From NCBI RefSeq assembly GCF_000346615.1, contig NZ_ANNU01000010.1, positions 124,001 to 188,000 on the forward strand: a DNA stretch of 64,000 nucleotides. The letters run 5' to 3'. The notes under the pieces were generated by a model, which did no database searches, was not told where the DNA came from, and worked only from the letters and a program-made list of their open reading frames with translations. Both the position numbers and the translations under genes were made by a program. Of this stretch, positions 33,701 to 41,372 are shown piece after piece; position 1 is the first letter of the stretch, and each line of letters begins with the position of its first letter. The DNA comes from Nafulsella turpanensis ZLM-10 (GTDB taxonomy: Bacteria; Bacteroidota; Bacteroidia; Cytophagales; Cyclobacteriaceae).

Positions 33701-35187
33701 CCTTTCTTTATAAGTTCAACCGTCCTCCGGAAGATTATAAGGATTTTGTAGAGGAAAGCCCGAAGATCCTTTATGTGATGGAATGCATCCGGTCCGTAAA
33801 AGCGCACCACGAAAATAAGAAGGAGGAAGTGTCCGGCCAGGTAATTTATGCCAACCGGGGGAAAGATTATTTCCCATTGATGAAGGAATACCTGGAAAAA
33901 GAAGTTGGCTATAAAACCAGGGTAAAACATAGCGGCAAAACCGCGCGGCGGACCGTCTTTGATGAAGTAGAAATCATTTCTTCCGGTATATCGGGAGATA
34001 AAAAAGAAGCCATTAAAGATGCTTTTCTGGATGGGGTGGTGAAGGTTATAATCGGTACGGCCACTATCCGGGAAGGAATAGACCTGCAGAAAAAGGGAAC
34101 GGTGCTTTACAATTGCTATCCCGACTGGAACCCTACGGATGTAAAGCAGCTGGAGGGGCGCATCTGGCGGCAGGGCAATGAATTTGGCTATGTCCGTTCG
34201 GTGATGCCCCTGGTGCAGGATAGCATGGATGTGTTTGTATTCCAGAAGCTGGAGGAAAAGACGGCCCGCATCAACGATATCTGGTACCGGGGCGACCGGG
34301 GCAATGTTATTGACCTGGAATCGCTGGATCCGGAAGAAGTAAAGTTTGCCTTGTTTACCAATACACAGGCACTTGCCCAAATGACCATCGATAAGGAACG
34401 GAAAGACATCAGGCGCAGATTGGCCGTGGCAGAAAGTAATGTAGAGGTCCTGGCCAGGTTCAATTGGAAGCTGAGGCAATATTATGAGTACCAGGCAAAG
34501 TGCCGGGAGCAGGTCAGTTTATTTACCAGGACTTTTAAAGAAACCTTTTCCAGTAAAGAAAGTCCCATCTTTCAGCAATGGTGGTGGACCAACAAAACGG
34601 AAAAGGAACAAAAATCATTACTGGAGCGGATTCAAAAGCATATCAAAGATGCCGAAGCTTTTATAGAGTCTGCCGAGAAGGAGGATAAAGAATTACTCCG
34701 TTTGGGAAGAATGTTCTTTAAGCTCGGATCGGAAGTTGGCCAGCGGGGCAATGAATACAACTTTAATGAATTCAAAATGTACCTCTCAGAAGTTCGAAAA
34801 GCAGAGCGGTCTGTACTGGCATCGAAAGGATATTCATTGGAAGATGATGTGGATCAGATCATTGAGGAATTCAAAAAAGATGTAGCTGTCATCACCGCTG
34901 AAATGGAGGAAACCAAGAGCCCGGAATACATTGCTGCTAAAATGGACGAGGTGGTAAAGAAAAAAGAAAAGCTCGCCATTAAAGGGGCTACTGTTGAAGA
35001 AAGAGCTGCTGAATTTTCCAAACTAAACTATCTGCTGGATTACCGGGCAAAGGAGGTAGACGGGGACAATTGCATGCTGCCCAATGAAAGAGGAAAAGTG
35101 GTTTCCAAAGCTGATCTGGTGAAGATTCTAAAGCTGAAAGCAAAGGCTTTGAAGTTGAAGTTGGGATTACTGGAGTTTGCTGCATAG
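30799..35187 (+). CDS. 1462-residue SF2/SNF2-type helicase, DarB-like
   Basis: Residues ~560-780 hold the first RecA-like domain: AQREAIAFM, Walker A D590-VGVGKT-596, DEGH box at 754-757 (VIDEGHNF) and TATPFTNSPLEI. Residues ~960-1180 hold the second: GTATIREGIDLQKKG, QLEGRIWRQGNEFG. This resembles the helicase part of large phage/plasmid proteins such as P1 DarB (antirestriction, packaged in the virion). Two shared-type motifs lie at 168-175 (LNGLDEED) and 177-184 (LDGLGELG). A 14-residue amphipathic peptide occurs twice, KLKAKALKLKLDLL (141-154) and KLKAKALKLKLGLL (1445-1458, at the C-terminus), with different codons, so the peptide itself is probably under selection. Confidence 0.7.
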   Translation: MTKSLSYYRARIEHIENLLDEYREELKSNISESRREIVEKNIALLRNGVFPPNNAHQEAQNQIFQLLSKKNHPNTPLSFTEISRYNTWFEIHPEKVAGEEVISTSREFPLTIKGLKEDIERTLKAGMAGENLKLPTIHMMKLKAKALKLKLDLLKGNDNLEDLNNYALNGLDEEDFLDGLGELGEADLETVNTNYLTVHSILKKSEEEKKQQNKKTLSFEEVDTLYNKGISEEEKKAWVWYKRSLGFPMKGWEKYYVHSKAGKSEEVLKTTEDTIIKDNRWENVTSVKKGNIIGKPTKFSNEYDGINYLVFIGTDGHKYLVNEKHVSRQSTGMRTDEKVLNEWVEKEILFYSKGDYLPYPYFAYGNMYDRELQLKEDKEAIVEKFGEAVFRKHEELINSLKPKLITVTNPDPNERPKILAISDFAKNFIVSELRDETGIEFPANSEDKEGIPVARYSLNEAFTEWLRSLDNHHFREVSAYEIIQYYLNGKNLGKKFSDEEKSTIDKYGRIEGEELFSKFLYEAVTFEDQQKIDFSWNRVYNGYSSIPYHRVPIGFQCSYKFKQFSLQFTPAQREAIAFMEIAGSGIIAYDVGVGKTMSAIITAANALFSGKCKRPFIVVPNPTYQKWVREIIGYTDPRSGEFIPGVLSHTGVKVNDWYNLGTDIIKKLDFEKAVEENTITMLTYEGLNKIGFSSKVMGLLFQELSEILAQARDEEKSARDLEKKYQTFRELIGVGLKNTIADIDTLGFDYIVIDEGHNFKNVFADVPTDEDGVKRFKIQGAQSSRAVKAFFLCNYIQRTFGSNVMLLTATPFTNSPLEIYSMLSLVGHESMRKMGIISVERFMETFVLQSLEYVNSYDDTIREAVVVKSFNNRLILQRLIHNHIAYKTGEEAGVKRPCKVNLPRINATQEDGSIKRLPNDKQIVTYLQMSGPQRDNQQAIIEAARSGSAKDGSIMRAMGQSLDNALSPFLYKFNRPPEDYKDFVEESPKILYVMECIRSVKAHHENKKEEVSGQVIYANRGKDYFPLMKEYLEKEVGYKTRVKHSGKTARRTVFDEVEIISSGISGDKKEAIKDAFLDGVVKVIIGTATIREGIDLQKKGTVLYNCYPDWNPTDVKQLEGRIWRQGNEFGYVRSVMPLVQDSMDVFVFQKLEEKTARINDIWYRGDRGNVIDLESLDPEEVKFALFTNTQALAQMTIDKERKDIRRRLAVAESNVEVLARFNWKLRQYYEYQAKCREQVSLFTRTFKETFSSKESPIFQQWWWTNKTEKEQKSLLERIQKHIKDAEAFIESAEKEDKELLRLGRMFFKLGSEVGQRGNEYNFNEFKMYLSEVRKAERSVLASKGYSLEDDVDQIIEEFKKDVAVITAEMEETKSPEYIAAKMDEVVKKKEKLAIKGATVEERAAEFSKLNYLLDYRAKEVDGDNCMLPNERGKVVSKADLVKILKLKAKALKLKLGLLEFAA

Positions 35188-35337
35188 CATTCAGTCATTT
35201 TAGTTTCGGCTTGACCAGACAGGTTCTCCTGAAAACTCACGAATTATGATTAACCTTTAGGTTTCATACGAAAAGAGGCCATAGGGGATTTATATGTAGT
35301 ATCTTTATGTTACACAATTAGAGTTAAATGTAGATTA

Positions 35338-35649
35338 ATGAAAAATAAAAATATAAAATCATTATTAAAAAGTAACCTGTTATTGCTTATAGCGATAGGC
35401 CTATTGGTTTCTTGTGATGAATTGAGCGAAAATGCAGAGGGAAGAATAAATGAGATAATAAACAGCCAAACAGAGCGATTGGATTCTATGGTAAATAATG
35501 AAATAAATAAAGTACTGGAAATAGACTCTGTAATTAATTTAAAGGATGATAAAGTCAAAAAATTAGATTCTTTAGTTAATAATGCATCTTCAAAACTCGA
35601 CTCTGTTGCAAATATGAAAATTGAATCATTAAACAACATCGGGAATTAA
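35338..35649 (+). CDS. Small lipoprotein with helical repeats
   Basis: 103 residues. Signal peptide with a lipobox LVSC (LLIAIGLLVSCDE); the rest is a charged helical region with repeated 'LDSx(V/M)..' units (ERLDSMVNNEINKV, KKLDSLVNNASSKLDSVA), likely an elongated coiled coil on the outer membrane or periplasmic face. It precedes the restriction cargo on the other strand. Probable exported accessory or immunity-like protein; function unknown. Confidence 0.5.
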   Translation: MKNKNIKSLLKSNLLLLIAIGLLVSCDELSENAEGRINEIINSQTERLDSMVNNEINKVLEIDSVINLKDDKVKKLDSLVNNASSKLDSVANMKIESLNNIGN

Positions 35650-35817
35650 TAACAGGAGGCTATCGCCCCTTGTAAAAATTTTTACATTTTCGAATGGTGC
35701 GGTCCACCGCTGCGGCAGAGCTTTTGGAAGAATTGGAAAGATTAGAGAGGTCCAGCTTCACCTCTGAATAAAATTTTAAGCCAACAATTCCGTGTTTTTA
35801 ATTAACCCATAGAATTA

Positions 35818-35890
35818 TATATTTGTATTGTCATTGCCCATAGGGTAAAGGACGTGGTTGGCCGCAATACCTTAATTTGCGGCTTTTTTA
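35818..35890 (+). ncRNA. Possible small RNA ending in a terminator
   Basis: TATATTTG at 35818-35825 fits the Bacteroidota -7 consensus TAnnTTTG, though no good -33 TTTG is seen. Thirty-five bases on, GCCGCAA (35861-35867) pairs with TTGCGGC (35877-35883), followed by TTTTTT: a strong intrinsic terminator. A ~60-nt transcript with no open frame would result. The terminator itself is convincing; the RNA gene is speculative. Confidence 0.3.
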
Positions 35891-35975
35891 TTTCCCCCTT
35901 AAGAAACCGAAAGTACTTTTTCGGCTTTTCACGCTTAGCTCCATTTACAAATCCCAAACAATTGGCCTGAAGTCC

Positions 35976-38618
35976 CTAAAGCCTTGAAATCAGCTCCTTC
36001 GCTTTAGTTCTGCTAAAGGCATCCTCTGGCGAAATTTTATCATATACCATAAAGTAGTGATACTCTCTACCCGCCAAATCTGCCCATTTATTACCTAACC
36101 TCCTCTTCGATGCACTATCAGGATTATCTCTGTCATCTCCTTTGGTTTCCAGCAGTACCACATGGCCGGAGTTAGTAACAAGAATAAAATCGGGGAAGTG
36201 GTTGGATTTAAAGCCATTAATGGAAAACCCCTTCCCTCTGCCTAAATTTCTATGCCAGAAAGCAACATTTGGCATCGTGCCCATATCGGTAATAACTGAG
36301 GTCTCAAAATTATTCATGGAGCCTTCTCGCTCATATAAGGAGTTACTTATTGAGCTCCCCAATAATCCGGGTACTATCATGTCGGAAAAGGCCCAGGTGG
36401 GTTTGGTGTTGATCTTCCCGATTTTCACCATATCATTGAACTGCTCCTCCGCATAGGCATCAGCATGAAGCCTTATTTTAGCTTTAATTTTATCAGAATA
36501 GCTGTATTTGCGGATTAACATATCCTTCAGCTGCTCCGGGTTCAGGCTATCAAGGATTTTTTCAATATACCTTCTTATTTCCTGGTCCGGAATGGGATAT
36601 ATACTGCCTACCATCTGGATGATTTGATGGGCTATATCTTTTACCTGATTCTCTTTAGGCTTTGCCAGAATATATTCCACCATGGGGTCCTTCACCTGCT
36701 GGTCTTCTATCTTCGTAAAGCGGGGAGTGTACTGATCTTTCCCTACCTGTTCAATGTCCACCTTATAGAGGTCGGAGGAAATTTGCTCAAAATCAATCTT
36801 CGTATCCTCATTAGAAAGCCTGAAATCTTTGAGTAGTGCTTCCTGGTTGAGAAAAACCTCTCCGGAACCAAACAATTCACTTTGGGTTGTTTCCAGAAAG
36901 AACTGCGGTAACTGAATGGGTTTAGTTATATCCTGATTTTTCTCAACAATTTTGTAGCGCTTTACTTTATCACCCATTTCCATTAATAGATTATCATCAA
37001 CAGGTTTAGCCTTTTGCTTTTCTATTTCAGCCTCCATTTCCCTGTTCTGTTCTTCTGCCATGGATTGGATCTCCGTAACTACATTGTCTTGCGAAGCTGG
37101 GGCGGCATCGATTTGAGGATTGAAAGATATTCTTTCAGTATTAATTTCATCCTCTGCATCGTTTTGAGCTCCCTGCTGTTCAGGAAAGAGAAAGGATTCC
37201 ATCGGATCACCGCCTGATTTCTTTTTGATCTCCTCAGGCATGATATCTTTTTGGCGATAGTCGCGCTCGCTAAACCCGGATGCCTGCAGGCCTTCTACAA
37301 TATTCTGAAGGGTCTCATTAAACTTAGCCGAAGCAGTAAGCACATAAGAGACATTCAGTAAAGAGGCTGCATGCTTCATGACGTAGGGTTGCCGTAACAC
37401 CCGGCCCAGGATTTGTTCCACATCTACGGCAGAAGATTTATCTGCTAAGGAAGCCAGAATATAGGCAAAGGGGCAATCCCATCCTTCTTTCAGGGCATTA
37501 ATGGTAATGATATAGCGAACGGGACAGTTTTTATCCATCAGGTCAATGCCTTTCAGTTCGTCTATGTTCGCAGTTTTAATTTTTATCTGCTCCTCCGGAA
37601 TGCCTACTTTAAGGAGCTGCTCCTTCACTTTCTCAAAAGTGGTATTATCATCCTTCGTTTTTGGCTGCGCCTGGAAAAGCACGATTGGCCGAATGTATTT
37701 ACCTCCTTTTTTCGCCTCCTCAATTGCTAATAGCTCCAGCTTTCTTTGAAGGTGCAGGGCACTATTAATGACTTCTGTTTTATCATGGTGATTGTAGACA
37801 ATGACCGGCAGCTTCACCATGTGCTCCTTTTTCAGCTCAATAGCCGGAACCAGGCTAATGATATTGCTATTTTCTTTTGGCGTAGCGGTTAAATCAAGAA
37901 TAAAGGAAGGGTTCAATGCCTTTAGCATATCCACACTAAGGGTACTTTCCGCATTGTGGCTTTCATCTACTACCACCACCGGAGTAAGACTCCTGATGAC
38001 GTTTATAAGAGCAGTTTCGTCTACGTCTTCCATTATATGGGAGCGATCCTTGTATTGGGATACAAAAGGAGCCAACTGTCCGTTTTCCTGATAAACCTTT
38101 CGATCCTCCTTATTTTTTGCCCGTAAGCTGGCAAAGCTCATCACAATAATTGAAAGCTGATCCTGAACTACGGTCGGGTTAAAATTGGAAGCTTGCTCTG
38201 TATCCTTTTTCTCATATACTTCTACCCGGTGATTAAACAGCGCATCAAGTTTTTGGCGGTACGGATGTTCAGGATTACTAAGATTTGCTACTGTTTGATC
38301 GAGTAAGTTGCTCCAGGGAACTAACCAGACTACAACCTTTGGCAGCTCAGTACCATAGGCATTAAAAATGGTATCTAAAGCATTACAGGCTATAAAGGTC
38401 TTCCCTCCAGCTGTGGGTACTTTTATACATACATTTGCCGCATTAGGGATATTATTTTTATAAGGCTCCATTCCCTCTTTCGTGAGAGGATTAAAAGGTC
38501 CGATCCTATCTTCCCAATATTTATTAAAAGCAACATCAATTCGCTTATACTCCTGCACATATTCCAGGTAAGCCTGAAGATCGGCAACCACTTTCTGCTG
38601 ATAGCTTTTGAGTTCCAT
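35976..38618 (-). CDS. Type III restriction endonuclease subunit (Res)
   Basis: 880 residues. SF2 helicase: Walker A PTAGGKT (K73), VVVVDESHNA box near residue 215, LTATP, and helicase C region with QILGRVLRQPY. C-terminal PD-(D/E)XK nuclease: D810 (FPDFILV), E824-x-K826 (LLETKGDD). This is the classic Res subunit that translocates or slides on DNA and cuts after recognition by Mod. It is last in a minus-strand operon Mod-RhuM-Res where each start abuts the previous stop. Confidence 0.85.
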   Translation of the reverse strand: MELKSYQQKVVADLQAYLEYVQEYKRIDVAFNKYWEDRIGPFNPLTKEGMEPYKNNIPNAANVCIKVPTAGGKTFIACNALDTIFNAYGTELPKVVVWLVPWSNLLDQTVANLSNPEHPYRQKLDALFNHRVEVYEKKDTEQASNFNPTVVQDQLSIIVMSFASLRAKNKEDRKVYQENGQLAPFVSQYKDRSHIMEDVDETALINVIRSLTPVVVVDESHNAESTLSVDMLKALNPSFILDLTATPKENSNIISLVPAIELKKEHMVKLPVIVYNHHDKTEVINSALHLQRKLELLAIEEAKKGGKYIRPIVLFQAQPKTKDDNTTFEKVKEQLLKVGIPEEQIKIKTANIDELKGIDLMDKNCPVRYIITINALKEGWDCPFAYILASLADKSSAVDVEQILGRVLRQPYVMKHAASLLNVSYVLTASAKFNETLQNIVEGLQASGFSERDYRQKDIMPEEIKKKSGGDPMESFLFPEQQGAQNDAEDEINTERISFNPQIDAAPASQDNVVTEIQSMAEEQNREMEAEIEKQKAKPVDDNLLMEMGDKVKRYKIVEKNQDITKPIQLPQFFLETTQSELFGSGEVFLNQEALLKDFRLSNEDTKIDFEQISSDLYKVDIEQVGKDQYTPRFTKIEDQQVKDPMVEYILAKPKENQVKDIAHQIIQMVGSIYPIPDQEIRRYIEKILDSLNPEQLKDMLIRKYSYSDKIKAKIRLHADAYAEEQFNDMVKIGKINTKPTWAFSDMIVPGLLGSSISNSLYEREGSMNNFETSVITDMGTMPNVAFWHRNLGRGKGFSINGFKSNHFPDFILVTNSGHVVLLETKGDDRDNPDSASKRRLGNKWADLAGREYHYFMVYDKISPEDAFSRTKAKELISRL

Positions 38619-39635
38619 TTATTTTTTTCTTTTCTTAATATCTCTAATCACCTTATCAAAATCGGAATTAATTTTCTGGGTCTTGTTAAGCTGATCGTAT
38701 TCAAGGCCCGCTTTCTTTTCTGCCTGTGTCTTACTGATTTTGCCTGCATTTCCCAGCACCTTAAATTCGTTAAAGGTCAAAAATTTATTGACACTCTCTG
38801 CCAACTCATGCATCGTGAAGGTATACTCCCTTTCGATAAGATTTTCGATGTAATCAAAATAGCCGGAAACTGTTCGCTCCAGCTGTTTTATTTCTTTTTC
38901 CTGCAAATAGTTTTTGGCTACTGTAGTATCGGACTTCAGTATGCGGCCATCGGGGGCATTTTTCCAGGTTGTTAATCCCATATTTTGCCTGCTGCTATCG
39001 GCATTCCGGAAAATAATCTCAGCGGCCGTTTGATTCGTGATGGCGTAGTGAAATTTATTTTGCACAGTAGCATAAAATGCTTTGGTAACCTCAGCGTTAC
39101 GGTCATAATCTATGCTGCACTCTGCGAAAATATCGGTAATTTTTTGATAGATCCTTCGCTCACTTGCCCGGATGGAGCGTACCCGCTCCAGAAGTTCTTT
39201 AAAATAATCTTTCCCAAAAAGGATTTGCCCTTGCTTAAGTCGTTGGTCATCGAGAGTAAAGCCTTTGATAATATATTCCTTAAGTACTTTAGTGGCCCAA
39301 ATGCGAAATTGAGTAGCTTTAGCCGAATTTACGCGGTACCCGACAGAAATAATAGCGTCTAAATTATAGAATTCTACATTTCTTTTTACTTCTCTATCGC
39401 CTTCTAATTGAACTGTTCGGATTTTCCGAACAGTTGCCTCCTTCTCCAATTCTCCACTCTCATAAATATTAGATAAGTGTTCGCTAATGGTAGATTTAAC
39501 CACTCCAAAAAGCTCTCCCATGCTCTTTTGCGTGAGCCAAATGGTTTCATCTTCCAGGAAGACATCTACCCGCACATCGCCATTGGGGGTAGTATAAAGC
39601 AGAAAACTATTGCTATTATCAGGTAATGGTGCCAT
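38619..39635 (-). CDS. RhuM-family protein inside the type III operon
   Basis: 338 residues: DVFLEDETIWLTQKSMGELFGVVKSTISEHL, then the RhuM core FYNLDAIISVGYRVNSAKAT, FRIWATKVLKEYIIKG. RhuM proteins were named from a Salmonella pathogenicity-island gene; they are widespread near restriction systems, with unclear role. N-terminal helix-turn-helix-like region suggests DNA binding. Its start directly follows Mod's stop and its stop abuts Res's start, so it is translated as part of the operon. A decayed relative with a Fic domain lies at 12006-12660. Confidence 0.8.
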   Translation of the reverse strand: MAPLPDNSNSFLLYTTPNGDVRVDVFLEDETIWLTQKSMGELFGVVKSTISEHLSNIYESGELEKEATVRKIRTVQLEGDREVKRNVEFYNLDAIISVGYRVNSAKATQFRIWATKVLKEYIIKGFTLDDQRLKQGQILFGKDYFKELLERVRSIRASERRIYQKITDIFAECSIDYDRNAEVTKAFYATVQNKFHYAITNQTAAEIIFRNADSSRQNMGLTTWKNAPDGRILKSDTTVAKNYLQEKEIKQLERTVSGYFDYIENLIEREYTFTMHELAESVNKFLTFNEFKVLGNAGKISKTQAEKKAGLEYDQLNKTQKINSDFDKVIRDIKKRKK

Positions 39636-41234
39636 TTAAAAGCGGGTTATATCCCTCGGTATTTTCTTAAAGATGATATTATGCTTTGCCATATACTCTT
39701 TGGAGAGCAGGCAATTATCGGCATAAATCACATACTGCCCTGCTCTGGTTTTGATGGTGGCTAAAAACTCATAATCCAAAGTAGTTAATGCCTTTTTATC
39801 ATACACAAAATAGTAGGCAGTCGCTTCTTTAGAGCCTAAATAATACTGGTTATCTGAGGAAGATGGATTTTGTATTAGTGGGGTACGGGTTTCGCTATAC
39901 CAGATGTACTGCCTGATCTTTTCAACCCCCACTGCCTCATTAAGATATTCCTGATTATCTCCGGAAAATAATGGAGCACCAAGCTCAAAATAATCGAATG
40001 ATCCTCCTGTTCCTTCTACAGCCTTTTTTTTATCTCCATATCCAATCGCCACCCTCTTTACCCGCTCTGCAGTAGTGCTATTAGCATAATCTTCCATTTC
40101 AACCAAAATGAACTTCCTATTACCTCCATCACTCTTATTGAGAGAAACTACCGCATGAGCAGTTGTCCCAGAACCGGCAAAAGAATCAAGAATTATATCA
40201 TTTTCTTTGGTTGATAGCCTTAGTATTCTTTCTATTAAGAGGCTAGGTTTTGGTGTATCAAAAGAAGAGGTTTCTGCAAAAATTGCCCTCATCTCATTTT
40301 TTGAAGTTCTGTTACTGCCAACTTCATCTTTCTTCCACAGAGTCCGAGGCACAAGATCTGAGACTTCATTAAGATATCGTTTTATGCTAGGCCTAGCAGA
40401 ATTATTAGGTCCCCACCAAATTCTTCCGTCACTATCCAACTCTTTAAGCTTTTCTTCTGATATCCTCCAAAATCTTCCTTTAGGAGGCTGAAATGTTCTC
40501 CCAGTTGGACCCTTTATTGTGTATTCTCCTTTTGAATAAGGTTTATTAGCATAAGGGTCACCTGGGATCCAAGGCCCTCTGGGGTCATTATCCGGATTGG
40601 TATAAATAGAATTAGATTTCTCGTCTCTAGGAAGCTTATATGGCGTCCAATCAGAATTTTTCGAAAAAACCACAATATAATCATGGTCTGTAGAAAACTG
40701 TCGGGCAGAGTTTCTTGGGGAATCGGCTTTTTCCCAAATCACATTAGTTACAAAATTACCTGCCCCAAACACTTCATTCATCAATGGCAATAAATATGAC
40801 AGGGCATTATCATCGATGGAAACGAATATTACCCCGTCTCTTGCTAAAAGCTTGTATAACAGCATTAGCCGGGGATACATCATACAAAGCCACTTATCAT
40901 GCCTACTCAAATCATCTCCCTGTCTTCCAACAACATCTCCTAACCACTTTCTGATCTTTGGATCATTTACATTATCGTTGTACACCCAGCCTTCATTTCC
41001 CGTATTGTACGGTGGGTCTATATAAATGCATTTTACCTTTCCTTCATACTCCGGAAGTAAAGCTTTTAAAGCCTCTAAATTATCGCCATGAATGATCATG
41101 TTCCCACTTCCGGTTGCTTCTGAGCTTTCCCCCTCTTCAGCTGTAAAGCCGTATTTATGTTCAAGGACACGGAAAGGCACATCTCTGTGGTGGTTCACCA
41201 CCTTCTCTTTTCCTATCCAGTTGAGCGTTGGCAT
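39636..41234 (-). CDS. Type III DNA methyltransferase subunit (Mod)
   Basis: 532 residues. Beta-class order: catalytic DPPY at 73-76 (YIDPPYNTGNEG) precedes the S-adenosylmethionine motif FAGSGTT at 352-358. The region between them (target recognition) is long. Typical Mod: recognises an asymmetric site and methylates adenine on one strand. First gene of the minus-strand operon Mod-RhuM-Res. Confidence 0.85.
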   Translation of the reverse strand: MPTLNWIGKEKVVNHHRDVPFRVLEHKYGFTAEEGESSEATGSGNMIIHGDNLEALKALLPEYEGKVKCIYIDPPYNTGNEGWVYNDNVNDPKIRKWLGDVVGRQGDDLSRHDKWLCMMYPRLMLLYKLLARDGVIFVSIDDNALSYLLPLMNEVFGAGNFVTNVIWEKADSPRNSARQFSTDHDYIVVFSKNSDWTPYKLPRDEKSNSIYTNPDNDPRGPWIPGDPYANKPYSKGEYTIKGPTGRTFQPPKGRFWRISEEKLKELDSDGRIWWGPNNSARPSIKRYLNEVSDLVPRTLWKKDEVGSNRTSKNEMRAIFAETSSFDTPKPSLLIERILRLSTKENDIILDSFAGSGTTAHAVVSLNKSDGGNRKFILVEMEDYANSTTAERVKRVAIGYGDKKKAVEGTGGSFDYFELGAPLFSGDNQEYLNEAVGVEKIRQYIWYSETRTPLIQNPSSSDNQYYLGSKEATAYYFVYDKKALTTLDYEFLATIKTRAGQYVIYADNCLLSKEYMAKHNIIFKKIPRDITRF

Positions 41235-41372
41235 ATAGTATGTTATCTCTTAATGTTATTTTCTAATAGCTCCAGTCTTCTAAAGCTATATTTTCTCCTC
41301 CAGTAGTCTCTGCAATTTTACCAGTTAGCAGAAGCACTATGAATCCATTAGGCTCTGCTTTTAAAAGCTTAG

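Noticed and set aside
33340-34479. A 379-codon open frame on the minus strand
   Set aside because: It lies wholly inside the helicase gene, opposite its conserved helicase C domain, and its translation is rich in His, Phe and Ile without any domain; a shadow of the real gene.
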